The notes beneath the pieces were generated by a model. The model was not told the origin of the DNA. It did no database searches and was given only the letters and a program-made list of their open reading frames with translations. Positions 1 through 7,387 of a DNA stretch of 37,757 bases are shown piece after piece; the first letter of the stretch is position 1; each line of letters opens with the position of its first letter. Source of the stretch: a virus; IMG/VR virus record IMGVR_UViG_3300030108_005783, positions 1 through 37,757 of that record. One strand, written 5' to 3'. The position numbers and the translations under genes were made by a program.

Positions 1-59
1 AGTGGTTAGGCGAAGATGATGAACTAACTGGTGAAAAAGATATTATTGCAAAGGAACTC

Positions 60-1019
60 ATGGGTGATGAATATAGTAAGAGCTATTTTCCCCCTATTAG
101 AGTTTATGATAATAAAGTTAACGCTACTAAAAAGTATATTTCATCTTTACCTGATTTGCAGAATGGACCTTCTAGTCTAATTCAAGGAGCTGCTGTACCT
201 ATTCAGCAAGTTGGTATTCATAACTTTAAATTACCTTTAACTTATAAGAAGCGAAATGGTAAAACTATTGAGCTTGAGACTAGCGTTACTGGTAGTGTAA
301 GTTTAGAGGCTCATAAGAAGGGTATTAATATGTCTCGTATCATGAGAAGCTTTTACGATCATAAAGATGAAGTTTTTAGTATTGATAAGATTAAGGATGT
401 TTTAGAGACTTATAAGAATAATCTTAAATGCTTTGACTCAAGAATAATGCTTAAGATTTCTTATCCTATTAAGCAAAATAGTTTACGTAGTGGTTTAGAA
501 GGTTATCAATATTACGATGTAGTATTTGAAGGCGACTTAACTAAAGAGGGTGAGTTTAAGAAATATATTCATTTCGATTTTGTTTATTCTTCTGCTTGTC
601 CTTGTAGCTTTGAGTTAAGTGAGCATGCTGAAAAGTATCGTAATAGAGCTACTGTACCTCATAGTCAAAGAAGTGTTGCTCGTGTAAGTGTTAGATTTGA
701 AGATATGCTTTGGATTGAAGATATTCAAGAGTTATGTTTAGCAGCTTTACAGACTGAAACGCAAGTTATGGTTAAGAGAGAAGATGAGCAAGCATTTGCT
801 GAAAAGAACGGTGCTTACTTAAAGTTTGTTGAAGATGCTGTAAGATTGCTTTATGAAAAGCTTACTAATGAATCTCGTATCTTAGACTTTAAGATTGTTG
901 CTTCTCATAATGAGAGTTTGCATAGTCATAATGCTGTATCAGTTATTGTAAAAGGTGTTGAAGGAGGCTTTAAAGCTGGTGTTACTAGAGATGTTTTTGA
1001 ATCTACTGGATTACGATAA
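60..1019 (+). CDS. folE2: GTP cyclohydrolase FolE2 (type IB), possibly extended at its 5' end
   Basis: FolE2 converts GTP to dihydroneopterin triphosphate, the first step to folate and to 7-deazaguanines (queuosine, preQ0). The family signature is visible: LPDLQ near residue 31, the metal-ligand segment SACPCSFEL around 179-187, the VPHSQRS stretch that corresponds to the (G/A)HxQRS motif, and ESLHSHNAV near the C-terminus. Length (319 aa) is slightly above the family norm because about 30 residues precede the conserved start. The ATG at 60 has a good ribosome site (AAGGA, four bases of spacing). However, the same frame is open back to base 3, so a longer protein starting outside the window is possible. 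It is the first of two plus-strand genes that run into the convergent late cassette. A role in host-like queuosine synthesis or in phage DNA modification is inferred from queC elsewhere in the window. Confidence 0.9.
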   Translation: MGDEYSKSYFPPIRVYDNKVNATKKYISSLPDLQNGPSSLIQGAAVPIQQVGIHNFKLPLTYKKRNGKTIELETSVTGSVSLEAHKKGINMSRIMRSFYDHKDEVFSIDKIKDVLETYKNNLKCFDSRIMLKISYPIKQNSLRSGLEGYQYYDVVFEGDLTKEGEFKKYIHFDFVYSSACPCSFELSEHAEKYRNRATVPHSQRSVARVSVRFEDMLWIEDIQELCLAALQTETQVMVKREDEQAFAEKNGAYLKFVEDAVRLLYEKLTNESRILDFKIVASHNESLHSHNAVSVIVKGVEGGFKAGVTRDVFESTGLR

Positions 1020-1040
1020 GGAACTACCTCATAATAAGGT

Positions 1041-1571
1041 GTGAATATTTTTGTAACAGACCATGATCCAACTTACTCTACAATTAATCTTTGTGATCAG
1101 CATGTAAGATCAAAAATGCAGATTGAAGGAGCTATTATGTTAGCTCATGCATTTCCACAAGAAGTATTAGATCATCCATCTACTCCTAGAACATCAACCG
1201 GTAAACCTCGTAGAAGAGGTAAAGGTTATTTTAATCATCAATGCTCCATATGGGCGAGAGAAACTAAAGATAACTTTAAGTGGTTAGTTGATCATACGTT
1301 AGAGATGTTTTCTGAACGTATGTACAGATGGCCCGATTCAAAAGAGCATTTTACTAAAACGTTTATTGAATGGTGTGGTAAAAATATACATAATACTATA
1401 ATGGATAATTATGGTTTAACTGATTACGCTTTAGCTATTGGTAAGGATTGTGAGTGTAGAAAGGTAAAAGGTTTCGATAACCTTTCAACTATTGACAAAT
1501 ATAGAGAGTATATTCGTTGTGATAAACCTTTTGCTACCTGGACGCAGCGTCGTATACCTGCCTGGTATTAA
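1041..1571 (+). CDS. Conserved phage protein with MNIF...DxHV N-terminus, function unknown
   Basis: This 176-residue protein begins with a pattern I associate with a conserved T4-like/cyanophage family: MNIF, then DxDP, then CDQHVRSKM with a following acidic residue and a helical segment. Some family members are labelled pyrimidine-dimer glycosylase-like, but I see no catalytic proof of that here. It is rich in Trp, His and Cys (CDQH near 18-21, CECRK near 134-138), which could mean metal binding or a nucleic-acid enzyme. The GTG start at 1041 is preferred because it gives the family N-terminus; the AAGG just before it is too close to be an ideal ribosome site. The gene follows folE2 by 21 bases. 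Its stop overlaps the stop of the convergent gene on the other strand. Confidence 0.75.
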   Translation: MNIFVTDHDPTYSTINLCDQHVRSKMQIEGAIMLAHAFPQEVLDHPSTPRTSTGKPRRRGKGYFNHQCSIWARETKDNFKWLVDHTLEMFSERMYRWPDSKEHFTKTFIEWCGKNIHNTIMDNYGLTDYALAIGKDCECRKVKGFDNLSTIDKYREYIRCDKPFATWTQRRIPAWY

Positions 1572-2008
1572 ATATCAGCTTCAATATTTTTATGAGCTAT
1601 ATTTTCTGCGCTTACATCAATTAACGCATCAAGCTCATTTTCAATAAAATCTTTACCTACTAGAATTTTATATATATTTGAAGTTCTATCCCCTATAGAG
1701 AAAGGTACATTTTTAAACTCCTTGTTACCTATTTTAAAGTCAAACTCTACCACCGGTCTATCTTCAGTATTACCGGCACCTACGTTAATTGTAATATTAT
1801 CTTTCTTATCTTTAGTTAATCTTTTATTATTAACCGTCTTAAAAACTACCTTGTTACCTTGCTCTTGTATATCTTCACCGTGAAGTACGTTAAATGCTCC
1901 ATTACCAGAATCTAATTTAGCAGGAATTTTACCTACACCATCTACATCGAAGAATTCTATTAATCCTACGACACTTTTTTCTTCAAAGTAGTTCTTAAAA
2001 TTTTTCAT
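1568..2008 (-). CDS. Retropepsin-like protein behind a capsid-targeting-like N-terminus
   Basis: The start is placed at the ATG at 2008, one base after the stop of the upstream gene, giving 146 residues that begin MKNFKNYFEE. A further upstream ATG at 2032 is in frame but would add eight residues before this conserved peptide. The body looks like a single-domain aspartic protease fold of the RimB / Zn_protease type: KLDSGNGAFN (Asp33-Ser34-Gly35) where retropepsins have D-[ST]-G, a central beta-rich stretch, and KILVGKDFI (114-122) where the family has I-L-L-G-R-D-x-[IL]. It is the last gene of the minus-strand cassette. The catalytic role and target are unknown. An inactive structural domain is the alternative. 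Confidence 0.75.
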   Translation of the reverse strand: MKNFKNYFEEKSVVGLIEFFDVDGVGKIPAKLDSGNGAFNVLHGEDIQEQGNKVVFKTVNNKRLTKDKKDNITINVGAGNTEDRPVVEFDFKIGNKEFKNVPFSIGDRTSNIYKILVGKDFIENELDALIDVSAENIAHKNIEADI

Positions 2009-2009
2009 A

Positions 2010-2387
2010 TTAATCGTGTGGGCATTCTTCACCTTCTGGGCATCCGCATCCTTTTAAACTTTCATGCCCCATATTATACATACTATCACCTCCCATATCT
2101 TTACTATGTTCGTAATCTAACCAATGGTATACAGAAGATAAATAATCTGCTGCTTTAGTAATTTTTGAAGCAGTCCATCCCTCTAAATCAGGAATACCAT
2201 CTAACATAGCAGATATTTTTTCTGCATATTTATGAGCTTTTAATAGATCAGACTTAGCCATATGAATCTCAGAATTATCATGTTCATGTTCATGTTCAAC
2301 AGGAGGCTCTTCCTCAACAGCCTGTACAACCACCATACCAGGAGTCATCATTTCATTAAGTAAGTTATCGTCTCTTCTATATCTCAT
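2010..2387 (-). CDS. Conserved cyanophage-type small protein with His-rich linker, probable head cargo
   Basis: This 125-residue acidic protein has three visible parts. The first is an N-terminal peptide ending LLNE (10-12 fits L-x-E, cut before Met13). Next comes an acidic/His linker with an EHEHEHD stretch. The third is a helical module (MAKSDLLKAHKYAEKI... DLEGW... KITKAADYLSSV...LDYE) shared in my memory with many T4-like marine phages. The C-terminus CGCPEGEECPHD carries three Cys and a His that could bind metal. A GATAAATA late box lies five bases upstream of the start, so this gene and the following one probably form their own late transcript. No biochemical function is known to me. 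Confidence 0.75.
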   Translation of the reverse strand: MRYRRDDNLLNEMMTPGMVVVQAVEEEPPVEHEHEHDNSEIHMAKSDLLKAHKYAEKISAMLDGIPDLEGWTASKITKAADYLSSVYHWLDYEHSKDMGGDSMYNMGHESLKGCGCPEGEECPHD

Positions 2388-2392
2388 ACTAT

Positions 2393-2400
2393 TATTTATC
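2393..2400 (-). promoter_or_regulatory. T4-type late promoter box, GATAAATA
   Basis: Minus-strand GATAAATA, one mismatch from the T4 late consensus TATAAATA. It ends five bases before the ATG at 2387 and overlaps the stop of the upstream gene. Confidence 0.6.
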
Positions 2401-3058
2401 TATTATTCCAGTCTTTCTGCAGAATATTAATAATTGCATCTTTATCTGTTTCGTTAAGATCTAAGGGTGTAAATCTTTCAACCGCTTCTTTAATGTTACC
2501 AACTTCAAGATATTCCTTCATATCTTTTGCTCTTACACCACCACCTAATGCTTTTTCTTGAGCTATAAGTGTTACATGAGGGTATTTATCTTTATTTTCA
2601 AAACTCTTGTTACGAGCTGCATCACCAGGCCCTGACCCTATAATAATTTTTTTATCTGTATTTTCATCTGCAAAGTCATATGAACTCTTTACAGGGCTTA
2701 TAGGAGCAATATTTACCTCTACTGGCTTTCCAGCTTGAGTATATATCTCCCAAATAGCTTTTGATGCATCCGGAGTTATCCACTCTCTACCTGGTCTGTT
2801 TTGTTTCTTACCAATAAATATAACACCTTTATCTGCATCCTTTAAAAGTTTGTTAAACATTTCTAAGTGACCTTTATGTGGTGGCTTAAATCCACCAGCA
2901 AGCAAAGCTACAGTTTCGTTAGCATTCTCTTCTTGCTCAACTCTATCCATATACCGCTTAGCTTCCTTCTCTGCTTCCTTCATATGAAACTGAGATATTT
3001 CCTCAGACTCAAATCTGGAACTAGGCTGTTGTTCAAAATATTCTTTAAATGTTTTCAT
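2396..3058 (-). CDS. Nucleotidyltransferase (HxGH cytidylyl/adenylyltransferase fold) behind a capsid-targeting-like peptide
   Basis: The ATG at 3058 overlaps the upstream stop (TAATG) and gives 220 residues starting MKTFKEYFEQ. An in-frame ATG at 3088 would only add ten residues. Residues 48-64 (TVALLAGGFKPPHKGHL) are the class-defining start of HIGH-type nucleotidyltransferases, with HKGH at 61-64 as the nucleotide-binding motif, as in PPAT, NMNAT and NadR. A later stretch around Ser-Pro-Val-Lys-Ser-Ser-Tyr may correspond to the second signature. Related proteins occur in many marine T4-like phages, but the substrate is not evident. About 38 charged helical residues link the N-terminal peptide to the enzyme. 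If packaged, it would enter the host with the DNA and could act on NAD or CoA-type metabolites; that is inference. Confidence 0.85.
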   Translation of the reverse strand: MKTFKEYFEQQPSSRFESEEISQFHMKEAEKEAKRYMDRVEQEENANETVALLAGGFKPPHKGHLEMFNKLLKDADKGVIFIGKKQNRPGREWITPDASKAIWEIYTQAGKPVEVNIAPISPVKSSYDFADENTDKKIIIGSGPGDAARNKSFENKDKYPHVTLIAQEKALGGGVRAKDMKEYLEVGNIKEAVERFTPLDLNETDKDAIINILQKDWNNR

Positions 3059-3558
3059 TATGCTTCTTCCATAGTATCGGGATACCAATCTGGTAAAGGT
3101 GCTTTTTGTATTCTATTAGCGTATTCTTTTTTAGCTTCTTCAAAATCTGTTGATACTTTACCATCAACCATGTCTTTTACAAAGCCTAAAGTAGCAGCGT
3201 TAGCATAGAGATCACCACATCTAGCAGTTACCTCCTTTTTAAGACCATCATATATAATACTACCAGTAACATGACCTAAAGTATCTAACATATCTGCAGG
3301 TACATCAATATTCATTGTTGAATATACATAATCTCTATGCGCAGCAGGAAACTCATGAGGTATACTCTCGTCTTTAATATATACAGTATCAAATGGAGGC
3401 TCAATATTATTCCAAAGTAACATATTTTCAGTTACCTCATCCGGTTCACCAAATTTTTTTATGAGCTTTATTGCGTAATCTCTAGCATCATCAAACTCCC
3501 AGCCTTTGAGAGATTCAACTGCATTACCTTCTTCAAAATATTCTTTAAACGTTTTCAT
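3058..3558 (-). CDS. Conserved bacterial-type protein of unknown function behind a capsid-targeting-like peptide
   Basis: The protein has 166 residues and starts MKTFKEYFEEGNA. After the peptide comes a single domain of about 145 residues: a KLIKKFGEPDEVT segment, then LLWNN, then IPHEFPAAHRDY, and late in the protein TARCGDLYANAATLGF followed by DMVDGK and EEAKKEY. This order resembles a bacterial conserved hypothetical family I recall, with a VPHxFPxPHxD motif and an ARCDxExxN motif; no function is known to me. The start overlaps the upstream stop (ATGA) and its own stop overlaps the next start (TAATG), so translation is coupled. The combination of a bacterial domain and a phage head-targeting-like peptide suggests recruitment as cargo. 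Confidence 0.75.
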   Translation of the reverse strand: MKTFKEYFEEGNAVESLKGWEFDDARDYAIKLIKKFGEPDEVTENMLLWNNIEPPFDTVYIKDESIPHEFPAAHRDYVYSTMNIDVPADMLDTLGHVTGSIIYDGLKKEVTARCGDLYANAATLGFVKDMVDGKVSTDFEEAKKEYANRIQKAPLPDWYPDTMEEA

Positions 3559-4766
3559 GGTTTAGTGCTTGTTTGTCCACCACTAAAATTAGCGCGGCTA
3601 AATTCTAATCTATCTACTAATTTAACTGCATCACCAGCTCTAGATACACTTACGTAGCCTTCGGGAGATGTAACCTTTAACGTACCATCTTCTGCATCTA
3701 GGAAGTGCTTTGTATTATATACAGCATTATTATACTTGTTAATAAAGATCTGCTTAGCTTGAGAAAGCAGTTTACTTACCTTAAAAATATTTACTATATC
3801 ATCTTTTTGTTGGTTGAATTCAGCCATTTTCTTCTTAAAACTTTCTTCAACTTTAAGTTTACCAGCTTTAGACTTTCTCTTTTCAATTTCTTTAGTCATT
3901 CTACCTTTAAACCAATCAACAAAGTTATTAAAAGACTCTTCCGGGTTTTCTAAGAATTTACCTTTTTGAATCTCAGAGTTAGCATAAATGTTTAACAGAT
4001 CAAGCGGTAGATCATTATAATCTACTTTAATAGAGTCAGCAGTTTTAACAAAGTCCTTAACTTGTTTAGCTTCATCAGTTGTTAAAGTAACTGTTCCTGT
4101 AGAGTCAGTAAATATAGCATCATCAACCCATACACCTGGTACTTTCTTAAGACCCTTAACATTAATTCCATATTGTGGAGAGCTATCCAAATCAGCATAA
4201 CCAGTATGAAATACAATACCAAATACAGAATTAGCTATCTCATTACCTAATTTGGAGTCTTTCTCTACAGCGTATTTAATAGTATTAGGTTTAAAAGTAA
4301 AATGCTCTATACCATCGATAACCTCTTTGTTAACAGATGATGAATCAAACATAAAATCACCTTGAAGTATACCTTTAATACCTAGCTTTGGAAGATACTT
4401 AAGAGCTTTTTTTAATTTATCAGCTAATCCAGGAGCATGCCCATGGTTCATTTCAACATCGTTATCAGTATAGTTAATTTTAGGTTCTCTATTGAATATA
4501 GATTTAGTACCTACAAAAAATTTACCAGTTTCAGGATGTTTACCTGCAAAGATAGCAGGAGCTCCATCCCATTTTACTGATGTATTTACCTTTCTTTTAC
4601 TCTTACCCTGTAAATGAGAAAGTAAATCAGTTATAAACCCCCTTGCAGTCTTATAACCGCCCTCTCCTTTAGTAAGAATAAGCTCTTCTAAATGAGTAAG
4701 GTGTGTATTTGCCTTAGCCTCGTTTAAAAGTTCGTATTGCTCAAAATATAGTTTAAAGTTTTTCAT
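3555..4766 (-). CDS. KxDG ligase-like nucleotidyltransferase, capsid-targeting-like N-terminus (DUF6267-like)
   Basis: This 403-residue protein begins MKNFKLYFEQ and then LLNEA, an L-x-E/A site at residues 14-17. Residues 64-72 (VKWDGAPAI) contain K65-x-D67-G68, the motif I signature of covalent nucleotidyltransferases (DNA/RNA ligases, capping enzymes), followed at the right distance by a beta strand and FVGTKSIF. Further on, LQGDFMFD near 140-147 may be a motif III equivalent and FGIVFHTGY a motif IV-like strand. I recall relatives in cyanophages under a DUF label without function. Ligase activity is inferred from the motif only. The start overlaps the upstream stop by four bases (ATGA), placing it in the same translationally coupled series. 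Confidence 0.75.
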   Translation of the reverse strand: MKNFKLYFEQYELLNEAKANTHLTHLEELILTKGEGGYKTARGFITDLLSHLQGKSKRKVNTSVKWDGAPAIFAGKHPETGKFFVGTKSIFNREPKINYTDNDVEMNHGHAPGLADKLKKALKYLPKLGIKGILQGDFMFDSSSVNKEVIDGIEHFTFKPNTIKYAVEKDSKLGNEIANSVFGIVFHTGYADLDSSPQYGINVKGLKKVPGVWVDDAIFTDSTGTVTLTTDEAKQVKDFVKTADSIKVDYNDLPLDLLNIYANSEIQKGKFLENPEESFNNFVDWFKGRMTKEIEKRKSKAGKLKVEESFKKKMAEFNQQKDDIVNIFKVSKLLSQAKQIFINKYNNAVYNTKHFLDAEDGTLKVTSPEGYVSVSRAGDAVKLVDRLEFSRANFSGGQTSTKP

Positions 4767-5875
4767 ACTAAGAAAAATTCTTTTGCAAAGGCTACTGAGG
4801 TATTACTACCCGGGTAGTAAATATACACCCCTTCACCGTCAAATTTAAATTTAATCATACCTTTTTCAACTGCATTAATTACTGAGCTCAACTGCCCAAC
4901 ATTAACATAATTAGACTTAAAAAAGGTACCTTTATCCAATTCATCGGGTTTTGTTTTTCTACCCTGAAATCCTTTTTGATATACAGCTAATAAAATATTA
5001 AATCCATGCTGTTCATCTGATTCTCCGTCTTTATTACCCTGGTTACCATACTGAAAGAGTAATAATGCACCTAAGTAGTCTTTTCTTAGTTCAGGGCTAT
5101 CATAATCGTAAACCTTTTTAAACGCTTCCGTACTAAATGCTTCTTTACATAACTTACTATTAAAATCTTGCGAAGGGTTTATTTGATCTAAATTAATTTC
5201 ACCTTTAGCTATTCCATTAATTAATTTTCTATCATTAGCAAAACCAGCTCCTCTAGCACTAATAACCCTACCCATCCCGGTTTTTACTTCAATCTGTAAA
5301 CCGCTTGGTAATTCTAAATCACCTACTTTACCCTTCCTTGCCTCTGTTAACACAGATAAAGCTAGTTCACCCGCACCTACACTCACCACCCCTTCTTCGA
5401 ATTTTCTTACAAATAATTGATTATAAAATTTCTTTTTTTCTTCTTCTTTTTTCAAGAATGAAAGTTGCGGATAACACACCTTAAATAAATCGACCTCACC
5501 CATTAAACCTGATAAATTTTCTCCTAATACATTTAAACCATCCTTATTAGATACAAACTCTTTTAATTTACTATAATCGACGCTATAATCTAAAAATAAA
5601 AAATATAAAAATTTATTCTGGGTATTAAATCCTGCTTTTGTAGCTAGTGTATTAATTATTTCAATATCCTCGTTAGACATAAACGAACCCTTTACATTAC
5701 CTTTAAAATAACCAGCTATTTTTTCTATCTCATCTTTATCTACTTCTACTTCTTCTACAGTATCATCATCAAATGTAAGAGTTAATTTAGCCTCTCCTAA
5801 TACCTGTAGATGTTTACGTGGAGGTATATTACCACTTACCTTTTCTTTATAGATTTTTTCTAGTGACCACTGCAT
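4763..5875 (-). CDS. PD-(D/E)xK nuclease-like protein with VLGEA processing-like site
   Basis: This is a 370-residue protein. The first 29 residues form a lysine/proline-containing leader ending RKHLQVLGEA, with L26-G27-E28/A29 fitting the prohead-protease rule L-x-E followed by a small residue. I recall similar leaders on several cyanophage proteins. The centre has the layout of a restriction-endonuclease-like core: E170 in GAGELALS, D186 in KVGDLEL, and E196-V-K198 in LQIEVKTG, then a conserved-looking GMGRV. The C-terminal 170 residues carry a LLLFQYG strand and a lysine-rich part. Nuclease activity is inferred from the E-D-ExK spacing. A DNA-binding but inactive protein is possible. It is followed by the KxDG protein with an ATGA overlap. 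Confidence 0.75.
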   Translation of the reverse strand: MQWSLEKIYKEKVSGNIPPRKHLQVLGEAKLTLTFDDDTVEEVEVDKDEIEKIAGYFKGNVKGSFMSNEDIEIINTLATKAGFNTQNKFLYFLFLDYSVDYSKLKEFVSNKDGLNVLGENLSGLMGEVDLFKVCYPQLSFLKKEEEKKKFYNQLFVRKFEEGVVSVGAGELALSVLTEARKGKVGDLELPSGLQIEVKTGMGRVISARGAGFANDRKLINGIAKGEINLDQINPSQDFNSKLCKEAFSTEAFKKVYDYDSPELRKDYLGALLLFQYGNQGNKDGESDEQHGFNILLAVYQKGFQGRKTKPDELDKGTFFKSNYVNVGQLSSVINAVEKGMIKFKFDGEGVYIYYPGSNTSVAFAKEFFLV

Positions 5876-5877
5876 GA

Positions 5878-6174
5878 TTATATTTCTTGAAGTTCAGATG
5901 CAAATGATTTATTTGAAGATTGCAATATATCTTGTATAGCGTCAGTAACTTTTTTAGGGTCACTTTGAACAAATTCATTAGATAACGAATTAATCATATT
6001 TTCTTCTTCAATACTAGGACTATATGAAAAAGCGAGAGCAGCTAACTTAGTAAGATAAATTTCTGCTTCTGCTGTCACCCTTTCAGGTGGTGATTCAACG
6101 TCGACTTCAGCATCTACTTCTTCCTGTTCATATAATTTATTGAACTTATCAAATAATTTAAGTGTTTTATTCAT
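5878..6174 (-). CDS. Small acidic head-type protein, unknown function
   Basis: The protein has 98 residues and is strongly acidic in its middle. The N-terminus MNKTLKLFDKFNKLYEQ ends in L14-Y-E16, again like a prohead-protease site. A Glu/Asp/Pro/Val linker follows (around residues 17-35), then two or three predicted helices. The composition resembles prohead core or internal proteins, but I recognise no family. It overlaps the preceding gene by eight bases and lies two bases before the start of the PD-(D/E)xK-like gene. Confidence 0.7.
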   Translation of the reverse strand: MNKTLKLFDKFNKLYEQEEVDAEVDVESPPERVTAEAEIYLTKLAALAFSYSPSIEEENMINSLSNEFVQSDPKKVTDAIQDILQSSNKSFASELQEI

Positions 6175-6520
6175 CTTTTTTAGCTAATTGTTGTTTTAAT
6201 TCTTGAGTTTTATTAATAAATTTTCTAACTCTTTCTTGATCAACTTGGTTTCTATCCTCTACTGCCTTCTTAGCCTCATCCCCTTTAACATCGCTAATAT
6301 CTTCAGCCTCTTGATCCTCTGCATCTTCTACATTATCAATACTGACCTTATACTTATTACCCTGATCATCCATAATATGTAAAAAATTAGACATTGGTCT
6401 ATTTTTAACTTTAACACCTTTATCCAATAAAACTCTTAATAGAGTTAATTTAGCTTTAGTGTTTCTGTCTACAGAATCATCAGGGGTATGATCTTCTACT
6501 AAGTCAAGAAACTTATCCAT
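6167..6520 (-). CDS. Conserved small phage protein, acidic and helical, head-associated by context
   Basis: The protein has 117 residues. It begins MDKFLDLVEDHTPDD, a start I associate with a conserved family in marine T4-like phages; L-V-E at 7-9 is a possible processing site. A small alpha/beta part (residues 20-60, with KLTLLRVLLDKG and SNFLHIMDDQGNKYKV) precedes an acidic stretch and a C-terminal coiled-coil-like segment rich in Gln, Lys and Glu. A CATAAATA late box ends five bases before the start, making it the head of a late transcript running to about 2396. Its function is unknown. Confidence 0.75.
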   Translation of the reverse strand: MDKFLDLVEDHTPDDSVDRNTKAKLTLLRVLLDKGVKVKNRPMSNFLHIMDDQGNKYKVSIDNVEDAEDQEAEDISDVKGDEAKKAVEDRNQVDQERVRKFINKTQELKQQLAKKDE

Positions 6521-6525
6521 GAATA

Positions 6526-6533
6526 TATTTATG
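6526..6533 (-). promoter_or_regulatory. T4-type late promoter box, CATAAATA
   Basis: Minus-strand CATAAATA ending five bases before the ATG at 6520. It lies partly in the last codons of the upstream gene. Confidence 0.65.
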
Positions 6534-7038
6534 TCATAAGAGACAGTTTTACATTCATATCGTTAAGTAATTCAGCTTCTAAGTGCTTTAATTCGTACTT
6601 TTTAAGAAACTTACGAAATTTAGCTAGAGATATGTTAAATTTATCAGTTATAACGTGGTAATCAGATTCTCTATCACTTACAAACTCATTAAACGTATAC
6701 TTATCGTATATAATATTAGGAGTTAATGAGTTAAATATTCGTCTTACTAAAGATTCTTCTATAGTTTTTTCCGATTCAACCTTATAATAAAAATATTTTT
6801 TATACTTCGATGACTTACAAGCACGTATAACCTCTTTTATTATAAAATGAATACCTAATTTGTTCTTATCAGTACGCGAAAGTTTTAAATTATTTTCAGT
6901 TATATGAAAAATATACTCATTGAATGACTTAGTTAAGTAATAATTTAAATTAATTATATCTACATTCCGAACAGGATCATAGAAATTACTGTTTTCTTTT
7001 ACCAATTCGGAGGTTGATAATTCCGTTATAGTAGTCAT
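6529..7038 (-). CDS. Uncharacterised helical protein
   Basis: The protein has 169 residues and is Lys/Tyr/Asn-rich. It appears mostly helical from about residue 25 onward (NLNYYLTKSFNEYIF..., LGIHFIIKEVIRACK..., SLAKFRKFLKKYELKHLEAE). I recognise no domain. Unlike its neighbours it has no clear capsid-targeting-like N-terminus, though ELVKE at 11-15 is a weak candidate. It overlaps the 3' end of the GIY-YIG gene by 53 bases, so the two are probably co-translated. The overlap also leaves the start less certain, with the ATG at 7038 chosen as the first available. Its stop overlaps the late box of the next gene. Confidence 0.65.
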   Translation of the reverse strand: MTTITELSTSELVKENSNFYDPVRNVDIINLNYYLTKSFNEYIFHITENNLKLSRTDKNKLGIHFIIKEVIRACKSSKYKKYFYYKVESEKTIEESLVRRIFNSLTPNIIYDKYTFNEFVSDRESDYHVITDKFNISLAKFRKFLKKYELKHLEAELLNDMNVKLSLMT

Positions 7039-7387
7039 CTCGAGTTAATACTTCCTCTTCAAATTGTAACTTAGCTTCATAATAACTCAACTCCCATTTT
7101 GAATGACACCATCTAAGTATTTCAAACTTAAAACTACCCATACCTAACGATTCAAGATCTTTGTTAAGCTCATTTGATGAGGAAGTATAAGTTTTCCAAT
7201 CTGTTTCTATTTTTTGATGGCGCTTATTCTTCTTACCCTTTAAAGGGGGACGCTTTCTAATAGATTGACATTGTTTCTTACCAATATACTTCTTATCATT
7301 AGTAAGATTAGTTATCTTATAAATGAAACCGTAAGGTAGGTCTGCGTTTTCTTCTAGAACCCCCTCCCAATGACCTAAATCTACCAC
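6986..7387 (-). CDS. GIY-YIG family nuclease
   Basis: The protein has 133 residues. The GIY-YIG core is clear: GFIYKITNL (G20-F-I-Y23) and KKYIGKKQ (Y34-I-G36), a WKTYTSSS segment, GSFKFEILRW, and the catalytic-glutamate region YYEAKLQFE (E104). It lacks the long C-terminal DNA-binding module of typical homing endonucleases, so it may be a stand-alone nuclease. Its start is GTG at 7387, embedded in the upstream stop (GTGGTAG), which implies reinitiation. The N-terminal VLEEN (L11-E-E13) is compatible with the cleavage rule seen in neighbours. Whether it is a homing enzyme or packaged cargo is undecided. Confidence 0.8.
   Translation of the reverse strand: MVDLGHWEGVLEENADLPYGFIYKITNLTNDKKYIGKKQCQSIRKRPPLKGKKNKRHQKIETDWKTYTSSSNELNKDLESLGMGSFKFEILRWCHSKWELSYYEAKLQFEEEVLTRDDYYNGIINLRIGKRKQ

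Noticed and set aside
1041-1571. Assignment as a pyrimidine-dimer glycosylase
   Set aside because: The label exists for similar proteins, but I could not point to a catalytic N-terminal Thr and Glu pair as in DenV. It is left as conserved of unknown function.
3705-3953. Plus-strand frame of 82 residues opposite the KxDG gene
   Set aside because: It is Phe/Ile/Leu-rich, the antisense shadow of a Lys-rich coding region, with no ribosome site or promoter.
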